Source: Anaerolineales bacterium UBA3499 (GTDB lineage Bacteria; Chloroflexota; Anaerolineae; Anaerolineales; UBA11657). Taken from it: a stretch of DNA of 11,734 nt. The notes below the pieces were generated by a model. That model had not been told where the DNA came from. It made no database searches and worked only from the letters and a program-made list of their open reading frames with translations. Below are positions 1 through 7,853 of this stretch, piece after piece (positions within the stretch are counted from its first letter, which is position 1; each line of letters opens with the position of its first letter). The stretch spans positions 2,646-14,379 of the forward strand of contig DFQC01000045.1 in assembly GCA_002377585.1 (NCBI GenBank), in the 5' to 3' direction. The position numbers were made by a program, and so were the translations under genes.

Positions 1-572
1 TCTAATGCAGTTGTTGGTTCATCAGCAATTAATAGTAGAGGATCACATGCTAATGCCATCGCAATCATAACTCTTTGTGCCATTCCACCCGACAGCTCAT
101 GTGGATACGCATTAGCTCTCTGCTCAGCATCTGGAATTTTGACATTACCCAATAATTCTACCGCTCGCTCCCAGGCCTCCTCTTTGTCAAGTCCCAAGTG
201 ACGCCGAACCACTTCCGCAATTTGAGCGCCAACTTTCTGAACTGGATTAAGTGCAGTACCTGGCTCCTGGAAAATCATTGCCATATCATTGCCCCGGATA
301 TCCGTCATTTCATCCTCAGACAATGTTCGCAAATCCTCTCCTCTAAAAAGAATCTTGCCTTCGACCGTTTTACCAGGAGGACCTACAAGTTGCATTGTAG
401 TCAATGATGTCACACTTTTGCCACAACCTGATTCTCCGACAAGGCCTAATATCTCACCTTTGTTGATATATATATCTACACCATCAACAGCTTTTACCAC
501 ACCATCATCGGTGAAAAAATATGTCTTGATATCTTGTAATTCTAGTAATTTTTCAGTGCCGTTATTTTCCAT
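1..572 (-). CDS. dppD: Peptide ABC transporter ATP-binding protein, DppD/OppD type (partial, C-terminus off the left edge)
   Basis: This is the ATPase subunit that powers import of dipeptides, oligopeptides or related compounds through the DppB/DppC-type permeases encoded upstream in the same operon. It acts on the cytoplasmic face of the inner membrane. I translated the 190 visible residues by hand. They contain the Walker A motif GESGCGKS at about 46-53, the Q-loop in FQEPGTALNP (Gln102), the ABC signature LSGGMAQR at about 160-167, and Walker B with the catalytic glutamate in LLIADEP (Glu185). Family members are usually about 320-340 residues, so the D-loop, H-loop and the C-terminal oligopeptide-transporter extension lie beyond position 1. 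The ATG at 572 is preceded by an in-frame TAA four bases upstream and has no clear Shine-Dalgarno site. It follows the amidase gene after a 155-base gap, the longest in the block. The family assignment is secure; the substrate is not known. Confidence 0.93.
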   Translation of the reverse strand, partial: MENNGTEKLLELQDIKTYFFTDDGVVKAVDGVDIYINKGEILGLVGESGCGKSVTSLTTMQLVGPPGKTVEGKILFRGEDLRTLSEDEMTDIRGNDMAMIFQEPGTALNPVQKVGAQIAEVVRRHLGLDKEEAWERAVELLGNVKIPDAEQRANAYPHELSGGMAQRVMIAMALACDPLLLIADEPTTAL

Positions 573-640
573 AATTTAGATGTCGGTATATATAGATTTA
601 ACCACTCCTCAATCAAGTAACACTCCATCTAGTACTTACA

Positions 641-669
641 ATTATATGATTTACAGCGACCAACTTGAA
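641..669 (-). promoter_or_regulatory. Possible internal sigma70-type promoter ahead of the DppD-type gene
   Basis: On the minus strand a perfect -10 hexamer TATAAT (641-646) lies 17 bases downstream of a weak -35 hexamer TTCAAG (664-669, 3 of 6 matches to TTGACA). Initiation would fall near 634, giving an untranslated leader of about 60 bases before the ATPase start. It lies in the longest intergenic gap of the block, which would suit a separate promoter for the ATPase gene(s). The region is AT-rich and such matches arise by chance, so this is only a candidate. Confidence 0.25.
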
Positions 670-727
670 TACATCAATCTTATCACAAAAACGCAAAAAG
701 CATCATTTGTTACAGAAACCATTTCCA

Positions 728-2233
728 TCAAATTGACACCTCATTCAAGAATTCAGGAAGCCTGCGTACATTTGTCGCTTGTTCATATGCAAAAGCCAGC
801 TGTATTAATTTGGATTCTCCATATGAATCCCCAATAAACGAAATTCCCACCGGCAAACCAGCAACAAATCCCGCAGGAACACTAATACTAGGATATCCGG
901 ATACTGCTGCCGGTCTACAGCTATGACCAGACGAACAATCACCATTAAGCACATCTACAACCCACGGCAAACCACCTGTTGGAACTACCAAAGCATCGAG
1001 TTTGTGCTTATGTAGTGCGACCTTAATACCTTCCTCTCCGGCCATCCTTATATTTGCCTCCTTAGCTTCCAGATAAATCTTGCTATCCAAACCATCTTTG
1101 TCATTAGCCATAATAAATAATTCTTGACCAAAATACTTCATCACTTTACTACTGTTATCCTCGTTATAACTTATGATATCTGACAAACAGCCCATACCTA
1201 CCGGATTATTATGGCTCTTAAGATAGTCGTTAATACCCGCCTTAAATTCATACAGAAGAACTTCCATCTCATTATGCATTAATTCATCTACATTATTTAA
1301 CTCAACTGGGTCGATAATAGTTGCACCCAAGTAGGCCATATTATTTATGGCTTCATCAAATATATCATTCACCCTACCACCAAAATCATAAGGGCTTCTC
1401 ACGATACCAAGACGCATATTCTCTAATCCATCTATCTTGAGGTGTCCAGTATAGAAGGAACAAACATCATCATTCGCTCTCTCACTTAAATTGCCCAAAC
1501 GTTCTGGCTCGCTCATAGCCCCTAACATTATGGCTGCGTCGGACACTGTTCTAGCTATAGGGCCCGCAGTATCCTGGCTATGAGATATAGGGATAATACC
1601 TGATTGACTGACAAGACCTACTGTTGGTTTTATTCCTACGGTACAAGTTGCACTACTCGGACACATAATTGACCCATCGGTTTCAGTACCAATCGCAGCA
1701 GTACACAAATTTGCGGCCACTGCTACTGCAGAACCGGCACTAGACCCACGAGGACTACAATCCAGCACATAAGGATTTAAAGTACGTCCTCCTTTACTAG
1801 ACCAACCACTAATAGGTTTGGTAGAACGAAAGTTAGCCCATTCACTAAGATTGGCTTTAGCAAGGATCACAGCACCAAGCTTCCGCAATCTGGTTACCAG
1901 TAAAGCATCGACATCCGATTTGTGACCACTTAAGGCTAACGATCCAGCGGTAGTAGACATATTGTCGCCGGTATCTATATTATCTTTTAAAACAATTGGT
2001 ATACCATGCAGCAAGCTACGTGGACCATTTGTACCTCTTTCTCTATCCAAGTTCTGAGCAATTTCCAGAACATCCGGGTTACTCTCAATAATCGAGTTGA
2101 TACAGGGACCACTTTGGTCAACATCATCGATACGCTCCAAATAGCTCTTGACAATATTCTCCGAGCTAGTTGCACCAGATGACATCAGATCCTGTAGCTT
2201 TATTATTGAAGCTTCTATCAAATCAACTGCCAT
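728..2233 (-). CDS. Amidase, amidase-signature (AS) family
   Basis: Hydrolyses a carboxamide or N-acyl bond with a Ser-cisSer-Lys triad, presumably in the cytoplasm since no signal peptide is visible. The triad is intact: Lys83 in IVLKDN, the cis-serine Ser164 in the glycine/serine loop PRGSSAGS, and the nucleophile Ser188 in TETDGSI. The downstream family motif GIKPTVGLVS (about 200-209) and SQDTAGPIARTVSDAA (about 219-234) are also present. At 501 residues it is full length for the family. The loop has Arg-Gly and Ala-Gly where GatA- and FAAH-type enzymes have Gly-Gly; related peptide-amidase-like members vary here. The ATG at 2233 is supported by a GAGGT Shine-Dalgarno site six bases upstream. 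It follows the serine hydrolase gene by 79 bases. It is unlikely to be GatA, because no gatB or gatC neighbour is present and the context is catabolic. Family is certain; substrate unknown. Confidence 0.93.
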   Translation of the reverse strand: MAVDLIEASIIKLQDLMSSGATSSENIVKSYLERIDDVDQSGPCINSIIESNPDVLEIAQNLDRERGTNGPRSLLHGIPIVLKDNIDTGDNMSTTAGSLALSGHKSDVDALLVTRLRKLGAVILAKANLSEWANFRSTKPISGWSSKGGRTLNPYVLDCSPRGSSAGSAVAVAANLCTAAIGTETDGSIMCPSSATCTVGIKPTVGLVSQSGIIPISHSQDTAGPIARTVSDAAIMLGAMSEPERLGNLSERANDDVCSFYTGHLKIDGLENMRLGIVRSPYDFGGRVNDIFDEAINNMAYLGATIIDPVELNNVDELMHNEMEVLLYEFKAGINDYLKSHNNPVGMGCLSDIISYNEDNSSKVMKYFGQELFIMANDKDGLDSKIYLEAKEANIRMAGEEGIKVALHKHKLDALVVPTGGLPWVVDVLNGDCSSGHSCRPAAVSGYPSISVPAGFVAGLPVGISFIGDSYGESKLIQLAFAYEQATNVRRLPEFLNEVSI

Positions 2234-2239
2234 CTTATT

Positions 2240-2244
2240 ACCTC
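2240..2244 (-). promoter_or_regulatory. Ribosome binding site of the amidase gene
   Basis: GAGGT on the minus strand, six bases before the ATG at 2233. It supports that start codon. Confidence 0.65.
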
Positions 2245-2312
2245 ACATACACTTGAATGATATGTACAAACTAGTTAACACATGCTTTACAAACACATCA
2301 AGATACCGACAA

Positions 2313-3161
2313 TCAAGCAACACGATTTAAGAGCGATATTCCCTGACCATAATCATTAGAGGAATCTAAAGTTGACATAACGCTGTGGATCATTAAACCC
2401 AGCTCAACCATGTAATTCTCTTGTTCTTCAGGACCAATCTCAGCAAAACTGGTCTGAATAGATACTGCATATGGATATCTCGAGAGATATACTATACCTG
2501 CATCACATCTAACCTGCGCCATACCACCTGGTTTATTAGCCAAAGGCACATCAGGAGGAATAACTCGATTCAGAAGACTTTTCTTCGTTTTCCTTAGAAC
2601 TGACAAACATCTCTCAGCAGACTTTTTACTAGGTCTGCCATTGTATAAATGTTCCAGCAGAAGTACACAATCGTCAGGAGTACCTACATTTTCTCTATTA
2701 GCTATAACCGACTCGGTATCTTGCATCTTTCTACGCAATGTAATATTGTCTACACCAAGTGCACGCAACATATCATTGGTTTGTTCAATACCGGCATAAT
2801 CGATACAAAGATTGGTAGATGTATTATCCGAAACAATAATCATTAATATAGCAATATCTAGTATGCTGAGTTTAACTGGACCTTCTAAATATGATATTAC
2901 TCCGCTACCTGGATAGATCATTTCCGGAGTAATCTCTACCAACTCGTTTATATCAAGCTCGCCATTCTCGTCTCGCATAAGAAGTTGCAATAAAATCGGT
3001 ATCTTCATAGTTGATGCTATAGGAAACTCTACATCACCATTTACCGCAAGTGAATTCCCGTCAACCATACTTTTTACGCTGCAACCTGCAATACCAGGAA
3101 ATGCATATATCATTTCCGCTACCCGTTCATTCAATTGTTCCCACATTCTATCTTTACTCAT
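2313..3161 (-). CDS. Class A beta-lactamase-like serine hydrolase, no signal peptide
   Basis: A serine hydrolase of the class A beta-lactamase / DD-peptidase fold, 282 residues. The SxxK motif is STMK (Ser50, Lys53), the second motif is SDN (Ser111-Asn113), and the KTG-box position reads NKPGG (Lys210-Pro211-Gly212), followed by DAGIVY (220-225) as in the family's strand region. The omega-loop ExxLN motif that carries the deacylating Glu166 of true class A beta-lactamases is not recognisable; the region has RENVGTP at about 156-162 instead. The N-terminus is hydrophilic with no export signal, so the product is probably cytoplasmic. Both points argue against antibiotic resistance and for an esterase, amidase or D-peptide hydrolase role. 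The ATG at 3161 has an AAGGA site eight bases upstream and lies only 15 bases after the preceding stop, so translation is probably coupled to the gamma-glutamyltransferase-like gene. Family is firm; substrate unknown. Confidence 0.85.
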   Translation of the reverse strand: MSKDRMWEQLNERVAEMIYAFPGIAGCSVKSMVDGNSLAVNGDVEFPIASTMKIPILLQLLMRDENGELDINELVEITPEMIYPGSGVISYLEGPVKLSILDIAILMIIVSDNTSTNLCIDYAGIEQTNDMLRALGVDNITLRRKMQDTESVIANRENVGTPDDCVLLLEHLYNGRPSKKSAERCLSVLRKTKKSLLNRVIPPDVPLANKPGGMAQVRCDAGIVYLSRYPYAVSIQTSFAEIGPEEQENYMVELGLMIHSVMSTLDSSNDYGQGISLLNRVA

Positions 3162-3176
3162 AATTATTTTCCTTTA

Positions 3177-4811
3177 TTAAACTTGTGTGTTTGAATAACC
3201 AAAATCCCTCGTCACTATGTCACCATCCTCTTCTAGCAATATACTAGCCCTTCCCGGCCCTCTTGGATCAGATGCTCCCTCCCATCCAGACACCGATCTA
3301 CAAATCATCTGCAATATTGCAATCCTTTCTATAGTCACAACATCATGTCCAATATCACTCAACTGCGACTGCGCTACCAACGATATGCCCGATTCGACTT
3401 CAACTCGCTGCCCATGACAATGCAGTCTAGGTGCATCCACACTAGCCTTTGTTCCTAACCCAAAGTCTATATAATTAACAAGGGCTTGGACTACTGCACT
3501 CACTATCTTAGGCCCACCTGCAGCACCTACTGCCAATACCTGTCCATCATCCTGATTGATCGCGATTATTGGGCTTTGACTACTAGCAGGCTCAACACCA
3601 GGCGCGCACAAATTGTAATTTCCATAACGAATCCCTTGCGTAGTTATATCTCCCTTGCGTAAGCTAAAATCACCTATCAGGTTATTTATTACAATTCCAC
3701 TTATAGGATCAATTATTCCCGACCCAAAAATACCTCCTATTGTCTGGGTCTGAGAAACAATATTGCCTTCACGATCAGCTACGCTAAAGTGGCTAGTACA
3801 ACTTTCGTTATCATATTGTTCGTACGCACTATCGACATCCAAGGCACTATCATGCCTAATAGATCCTGCCATTTGGCTTGCCTGTTCATACTCACATAAC
3901 GAAACTGCATCGTCCTCACTGTCCAAGCTACCTCGAGCCACGAACGATAGTTTCAAGGCCTCCGCAACAATATGCAAATGTTGAGACGAACCATATAAGT
4001 AATTATCTAATTTAAAATTTTGTAGTATACGTAAAGAAAATAATACCTGCAAAGCTCCAATAGTAGGTGTTGCAGGAACTAGAATGCGCCATTGCCTATA
4101 CTTACCTTCAATTAACTGCTGCTTAAACGGCTGATAATCCACCAAATCAGCTACAGATAGGACTCCGCCCATTTGTTGAACCAATCCACTTAACGACTGT
4201 GCAATCGAACCATTCCTAATATCATTATGGTCGCTCGCAATCTTACCCAATGAAGTCGCCATTTCAGGTTGTAATATATGATGTCCTTCACGAACAACGT
4301 CTGCAAACAAATCTGCCGTTTTATATGCATCAATCTTACTTCTTGCGTCATCATCTCCCGAACGCATAGCTAAAAAACTATCTGCCAAAAAACCTTCGCT
4401 AGCTAATGGAACGACAGACTCCACAACTCTCTTCCAACTCAACCGTCCATAATCATAATGCATCATCTTCAGAGTTTGTACCAATGCGGGAACCACACAA
4501 GCAATTGGACCACTTCTAGCAGCGGCATAGTCCGGCAATCCATCATCATTTAATAACCGAACGCTATCTAGTTTCGCAGGTGCACTACCGCGCCCCTGAT
4601 AGCATCCACTAAGTCCATCTTTAGATAAAAAAGTAATAGACCCACCACCACCAATACCAGAGTGGTATGGCTGAACCACACCAATAGCCAACGAAATGGC
4701 TACAGCTGCATCAAAGGCATTACCACCATCGGTCAATATATTTACACCCACTTGAGTAGCTAGATAGTGAGGACTTGAGACAACCCCAGTAGAAATTTTT
4801 TCACTGTCCAC
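3177..4811 (-). CDS. Gamma-glutamyltransferase-family protein (Ntn-hydrolase acylase), likely cytoplasmic
   Basis: A 544-residue member of the self-processing Ntn-hydrolase family that includes GGT, cephalosporin acylases, CapD and the oxamate amidohydrolase HpxW. The expected cleavage site and nucleophile are present at CTSHFSV, where Thr339 aligns with Thr391 of E. coli Ggt. Also retained are Arg74 (in QGRGSAP, alpha-carboxylate binding), Thr357 (Thr409), Asp381 (Asp433), Ser410-Ser411 (Ser462-463) and Gly432-Gly433 of the oxyanion hole. Two glutamyl-contact positions differ by hand alignment: Asn411 becomes Gly359 and Gln430 becomes Leu378. There is no signal peptide, whereas classical bacterial Ggt is exported. 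The start is GTG with no visible Shine-Dalgarno site; an in-frame TAG lies 30 bases upstream, with no better start between. I infer an intracellular amide or gamma-glutamyl hydrolase with altered specificity rather than a periplasmic transpeptidase. Confidence 0.9.
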   Translation of the reverse strand: MDSEKISTGVVSSPHYLATQVGVNILTDGGNAFDAAVAISLAIGVVQPYHSGIGGGGSITFLSKDGLSGCYQGRGSAPAKLDSVRLLNDDGLPDYAAARSGPIACVVPALVQTLKMMHYDYGRLSWKRVVESVVPLASEGFLADSFLAMRSGDDDARSKIDAYKTADLFADVVREGHHILQPEMATSLGKIASDHNDIRNGSIAQSLSGLVQQMGGVLSVADLVDYQPFKQQLIEGKYRQWRILVPATPTIGALQVLFSLRILQNFKLDNYLYGSSQHLHIVAEALKLSFVARGSLDSEDDAVSLCEYEQASQMAGSIRHDSALDVDSAYEQYDNESCTSHFSVADREGNIVSQTQTIGGIFGSGIIDPISGIVINNLIGDFSLRKGDITTQGIRYGNYNLCAPGVEPASSQSPIIAINQDDGQVLAVGAAGGPKIVSAVVQALVNYIDFGLGTKASVDAPRLHCHGQRVEVESGISLVAQSQLSDIGHDVVTIERIAILQMICRSVSGWEGASDPRGPGRASILLEEDGDIVTRDFGYSNTQV

Positions 4812-4881
4812 AATAGTTGTATTGTTTAAGAATTTTACCTATAGAACTAAATCTAATACTGCTGACACTACACTAAGGCAT

Positions 4882-6273
4882 CTATTGGTTTCTTATCACC
4901 TGTGGATTTTTCGGTAATGGCCTGCCTTTAACTACCGCACCTCCAGGCCCATGTGGGAAGAGTCCTAATCCATCCATAGGTAAAGGAAAACCGGACTTGA
5001 TTACTTGAGATACTTTCTGGACATCCTCTATATCCTTCATTGGATTACCATCTACTACAGTAATATCAGCATCCTTACCCACTTCCAAAGTACCTGCATT
5101 TTCCATGATGCCAAGTGCTTCAGCAGTGTTGCGAGTTGCGGCAAACAATGCTGCCTCATTTGAAAGACCTCCATCTACCATTAGCTTGAGTCCAATCCCA
5201 TAATCTCCAAATTCCGCAATAGCATCTGTACCCATTAGAAATTTAGTCGCACCCATCTCATACAACTTACCAGTTATATATACTTGGCCTTCTTGTTTCC
5301 ATTCATAAAATGACAGTTGGTCTACTTCTGCCTGAGTCAAAGGTCGTTCTTCAGCCAACTTGCGCATTTGCTCCAATTTCCTATAACCAGTTTGGATAGT
5401 TGGACTAAGATACACACTTTGTTCTATCATACGTTCACCGATTCGAGGATCCAATCGTCGTTTGTAGTCAAATTCGACAAATTCATAATGTTCGATACAA
5501 TCCACCCCAGCATCGAGCGCATTCTCTATTGACTTAGTCGCAATACAGTGAACAGTGCAGGACTTTCCATGTCTGTGCGTTTCATTTACAATCGCTTTTA
5601 ACTCCTCGACATCAAAAGAAGGCCTGCGATTATCCGTAACATAGGTCCCACCCCCGGAACCCATTATCTTTATGAAATCAGCACCTTCTTTGACTAACTT
5701 TCTTACTGCCTTACGACACTCTTCAACTCCATCAGCCTCTTCATGACAAAAATGAAAATGGCCTCCCGTAATTGTGATGCTTCTACCACACGCATGCAAA
5801 GTTGGAAAACCACGAAACAACCCAGCACTTATGCCCTCTTTCAAGTCGAATGTTATTCTGTTTCTTGCGCCAGCGTCACGCATAGTAGTGACACCCGACC
5901 TAAGCGCATGACGATAACCATTTCGCACTGTACGTAACAACATTAACGCATCACTATCCATATCATTTACATCATCGTAAGACCTTGGCCCACTCATGCG
6001 ACCAGCTGTACCATACATCAAGTGCACATGGGAATCCATTAGGCCTGGCAATATACAGCTATCCTCAAACTCCAATACTTGTGCACCAGGCCCTGGGTCA
6101 GGCGATTCATCATCGTAAATAGCTTTGATAACTGAACCTTCTATCCAAACACTAGCACCGTTTTCGTAGAAATTACCATTCCCATCAAACAAGCGTTGTG
6201 CATTAATTACAATGACGCTATTTTCATCTGAACTAGGTCCAACCACCTCAACATACGGTTCTATGTTAGTCAT
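4882..6273 (-). CDS. Metal-dependent amidohydrolase, Xaa-dipeptidase/imidazolonepropionase-like (copy 2)
   Basis: A 463-residue amidohydrolase-superfamily TIM-barrel enzyme with a complete binuclear metal site: His82 and His84 in SHVHLM, the probable carboxylated Lys202 in DFIKIM, His242 in CTVHC, His262 in CIEHYEF, and the catalytic Asp350 in MGTDAI. The small beta-sandwich is formed by about residues 20-75 and by the end of the chain (GTLEVGKDADITVVDGNP, about 395-411). This group, which includes the characterised Cc2672 and Sgx9260 enzymes, contains metal-dependent dipeptidases and N-acyl amino acid hydrolases, so cleavage of a C-terminal amino acid from a dipeptide or N-acyl amino acid is the best guess. 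It is clearly paralogous to the other amidohydrolase of this operon. It has a distinct Gly/Pro-rich tail of about 30 residues after 430. ATG 6273 is supported by an AGAGGT site. The next gene follows after 70 bases. Confidence 0.9.
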   Translation of the reverse strand: MTNIEPYVEVVGPSSDENSVIVINAQRLFDGNGNFYENGASVWIEGSVIKAIYDDESPDPGPGAQVLEFEDSCILPGLMDSHVHLMYGTAGRMSGPRSYDDVNDMDSDALMLLRTVRNGYRHALRSGVTTMRDAGARNRITFDLKEGISAGLFRGFPTLHACGRSITITGGHFHFCHEEADGVEECRKAVRKLVKEGADFIKIMGSGGGTYVTDNRRPSFDVEELKAIVNETHRHGKSCTVHCIATKSIENALDAGVDCIEHYEFVEFDYKRRLDPRIGERMIEQSVYLSPTIQTGYRKLEQMRKLAEERPLTQAEVDQLSFYEWKQEGQVYITGKLYEMGATKFLMGTDAIAEFGDYGIGLKLMVDGGLSNEAALFAATRNTAEALGIMENAGTLEVGKDADITVVDGNPMKDIEDVQKVSQVIKSGFPLPMDGLGLFPHGPGGAVVKGRPLPKNPQVIRNQ

Positions 6274-6280
6274 ATTACTA

Positions 6281-6286
6281 ACCTCT
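6281..6286 (-). promoter_or_regulatory. Ribosome binding site of amidohydrolase copy 2
   Basis: AGAGGT on the minus strand, seven bases before the ATG at 6273. It supports that start. Confidence 0.6.
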
Positions 6287-6353
6287 TAACATCTCACTAA
6301 AGTACATCAATGGTTAACGTAGGACTACTAAGCTTAAGTATCTATTTGAATCA

Positions 6354-7802
6354 TCAATACTCATTTGGATAGTGAGCATAACTATAGAGAAGATCAACAT
6401 ACGATTGCTCCAACTCTATTAAGCCACCCACTTTACCGTCACCCTCTATCACCAAAAACTCATCAGGAGAACCGTGACCTGTGGAATGACCTATACCGGT
6501 AGAACTTAACACATTGAGACCCAATAATGTACTGAAATATCCTGGAGGACCACTTGCCCCTTTACGAGGCCAAATCACGGGTTCAATACCCCAGTCTTCT
6601 AATACTCTTATACCTGCTTTTGCCAATGGATCCTGAACACTAAGTGTAGAAGATGTCACATTCATCAACACTTCTATACCAATATCACCATACCCATGTG
6701 CATCTAAATGAGCTCTGATTTTTTCACTCAAGTCATCAGGATCTAAATCTGGTGGTATACGGTGATCAATAGTACAGTAAGCCTCATTGGGTAAAGTCCA
6801 TAGAGTAGTTCCAGGCCCAGTGAAACCTCCTCTTAGACCATTGATGTTCATTGTGGGTTGGAAACAATAACTCATAAATGCATCTCGTCCGTCCATATCA
6901 TCCCTAAAATGTTTGATTCTGTCAGGGTTCCCAACCAAAGCGCCAGCACTTGCTTCCTGACCTGCAAACCGAGCTATAATTTTATCCACTAGCATTAACT
7001 CATCTTCATTAGGCTCTCTGAGATCATCATAAAAACCATCGACTAAGACCTGGTTGGTTTCGGGGTCATAAAGTGTACTCAACGCATGTACCAACCTCCA
7101 TACTGGATGATCCACCACACCCATAGTGGATGAATGCGTAGTACCACCCTGCGGACCGCGCCCCCAACGATCACCAGTACACTGCAGCTCAATATGCAAA
7201 CAGCCTTTATTTCCTAATGATAGAGATACGTCACCTATAGCATTCTGTGCCGGGCCATTCCAAACTAAGCCATCAGCAGTCTCCAGCTTATCTCTATAGC
7301 GCTCTATAAGTATGGGTATATTGCCACTGCCAAGAAATTCTTCCCCTTCAATCAGAAACATTAGATTAACTGGAAGTGTTCCTTCAACCTCAATAATTGA
7401 TTCAAGCGCATTCAAGAATGCTGCGAAGCCACCCTTTGATCCTGACCCACAACCATACACCACTTCCTTAAAAGGTTTGTGTTCAGCCAACACAACATCA
7501 TAAGGGTCATGGGTCCAGCCTGTCCCAACAAGGTTGGTATCAAAATATCCGTAGACTGCCAGAGTTTTGGAAGCGCCTGCATCATAATGTGCCCAGACAG
7601 ATGGCAGGCGTGGCGTCTCAGCAACTTCCGCTTCCTGACAACCAATTTCTAAGAAATACCCCTTTAACAATTCAGCACAAGCTCTAACACCAGCCTCGTC
7701 CTCTCTGCTAACACTAGGCTGGGCCATATATTCCCTAATTCGCGCTAAATGTTTATCTTTTGAATTCTTAATGACATCATGTACTTGTTTTCGGTTAGTC
7801 AT
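6354..7802 (-). CDS. M20-family peptidase homologue with a degenerate metal site
   Basis: A 482-residue protein with the M20 (ArgE/DapE/CPG2) layout: a catalytic domain split around a dimerisation ('lid') domain of roughly residues 200-320. Family landmarks are visible, but most zinc ligands are not. The GHxD motif reads YGYFDTN (Tyr86 for His, Asp88 kept). The GRGxxDDKG motif reads GCGSGSKGG (Gly121 for the bridging Asp). The EGEEE motif reads EGEEFLGS (Glu155, the general base, kept; Phe156 for the ligand Glu). The next ligand Asp appears as Asn182 in VWNGP. The last ligand His443 (GHGSPDEF) and the dimer-domain His223 (THSS) are kept. So four of five ligand positions are altered. The protein may be a pseudoenzyme, a binding protein, or a hydrolase with another mechanism. 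The reading frame is intact throughout, so this is not decay. ATG 7802 has an AAGGGAG site. The fold is confident; activity is open. Confidence 0.88.
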   Translation of the reverse strand: MTNRKQVHDVIKNSKDKHLARIREYMAQPSVSREDEAGVRACAELLKGYFLEIGCQEAEVAETPRLPSVWAHYDAGASKTLAVYGYFDTNLVGTGWTHDPYDVVLAEHKPFKEVVYGCGSGSKGGFAAFLNALESIIEVEGTLPVNLMFLIEGEEFLGSGNIPILIERYRDKLETADGLVWNGPAQNAIGDVSLSLGNKGCLHIELQCTGDRWGRGPQGGTTHSSTMGVVDHPVWRLVHALSTLYDPETNQVLVDGFYDDLREPNEDELMLVDKIIARFAGQEASAGALVGNPDRIKHFRDDMDGRDAFMSYCFQPTMNINGLRGGFTGPGTTLWTLPNEAYCTIDHRIPPDLDPDDLSEKIRAHLDAHGYGDIGIEVLMNVTSSTLSVQDPLAKAGIRVLEDWGIEPVIWPRKGASGPPGYFSTLLGLNVLSSTGIGHSTGHGSPDEFLVIEGDGKVGGLIELEQSYVDLLYSYAHYPNEY

Positions 7803-7809
7803 TATATAA

Positions 7810-7816
7810 CTCCCTT
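7810..7816 (-). promoter_or_regulatory. Ribosome binding site of the M20-like gene
   Basis: AAGGGAG on the minus strand, seven bases before the ATG at 7802. It lies inside the 51-base gap after the RidA gene and supports that start. Confidence 0.6.
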
Positions 7817-7853
7817 GATAATTACCGCTAAACCCCTGACTATTTAGTTACTA

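Noticed and set aside
2313..3161. Antibiotic-resistance beta-lactamase
   Set aside because: No signal peptide, no ExxLN omega-loop motif, KPG in place of KTG, and a catabolic operon context argue against a resistance role.
6274..6353. Palindrome TAAGCTTA in the gap between the M20-like gene and amidohydrolase copy 2, considered as a terminator or operator
   Set aside because: The stem is only four base pairs, flanking bases do not pair, and there is no T-run; it does not qualify as a terminator.
6354..7802. M20-like gene as a decaying pseudogene
   Set aside because: The 482-codon frame is uninterrupted, non-catalytic family motifs are well kept and it has a good ribosome binding site, so decay does not explain the altered ligands.
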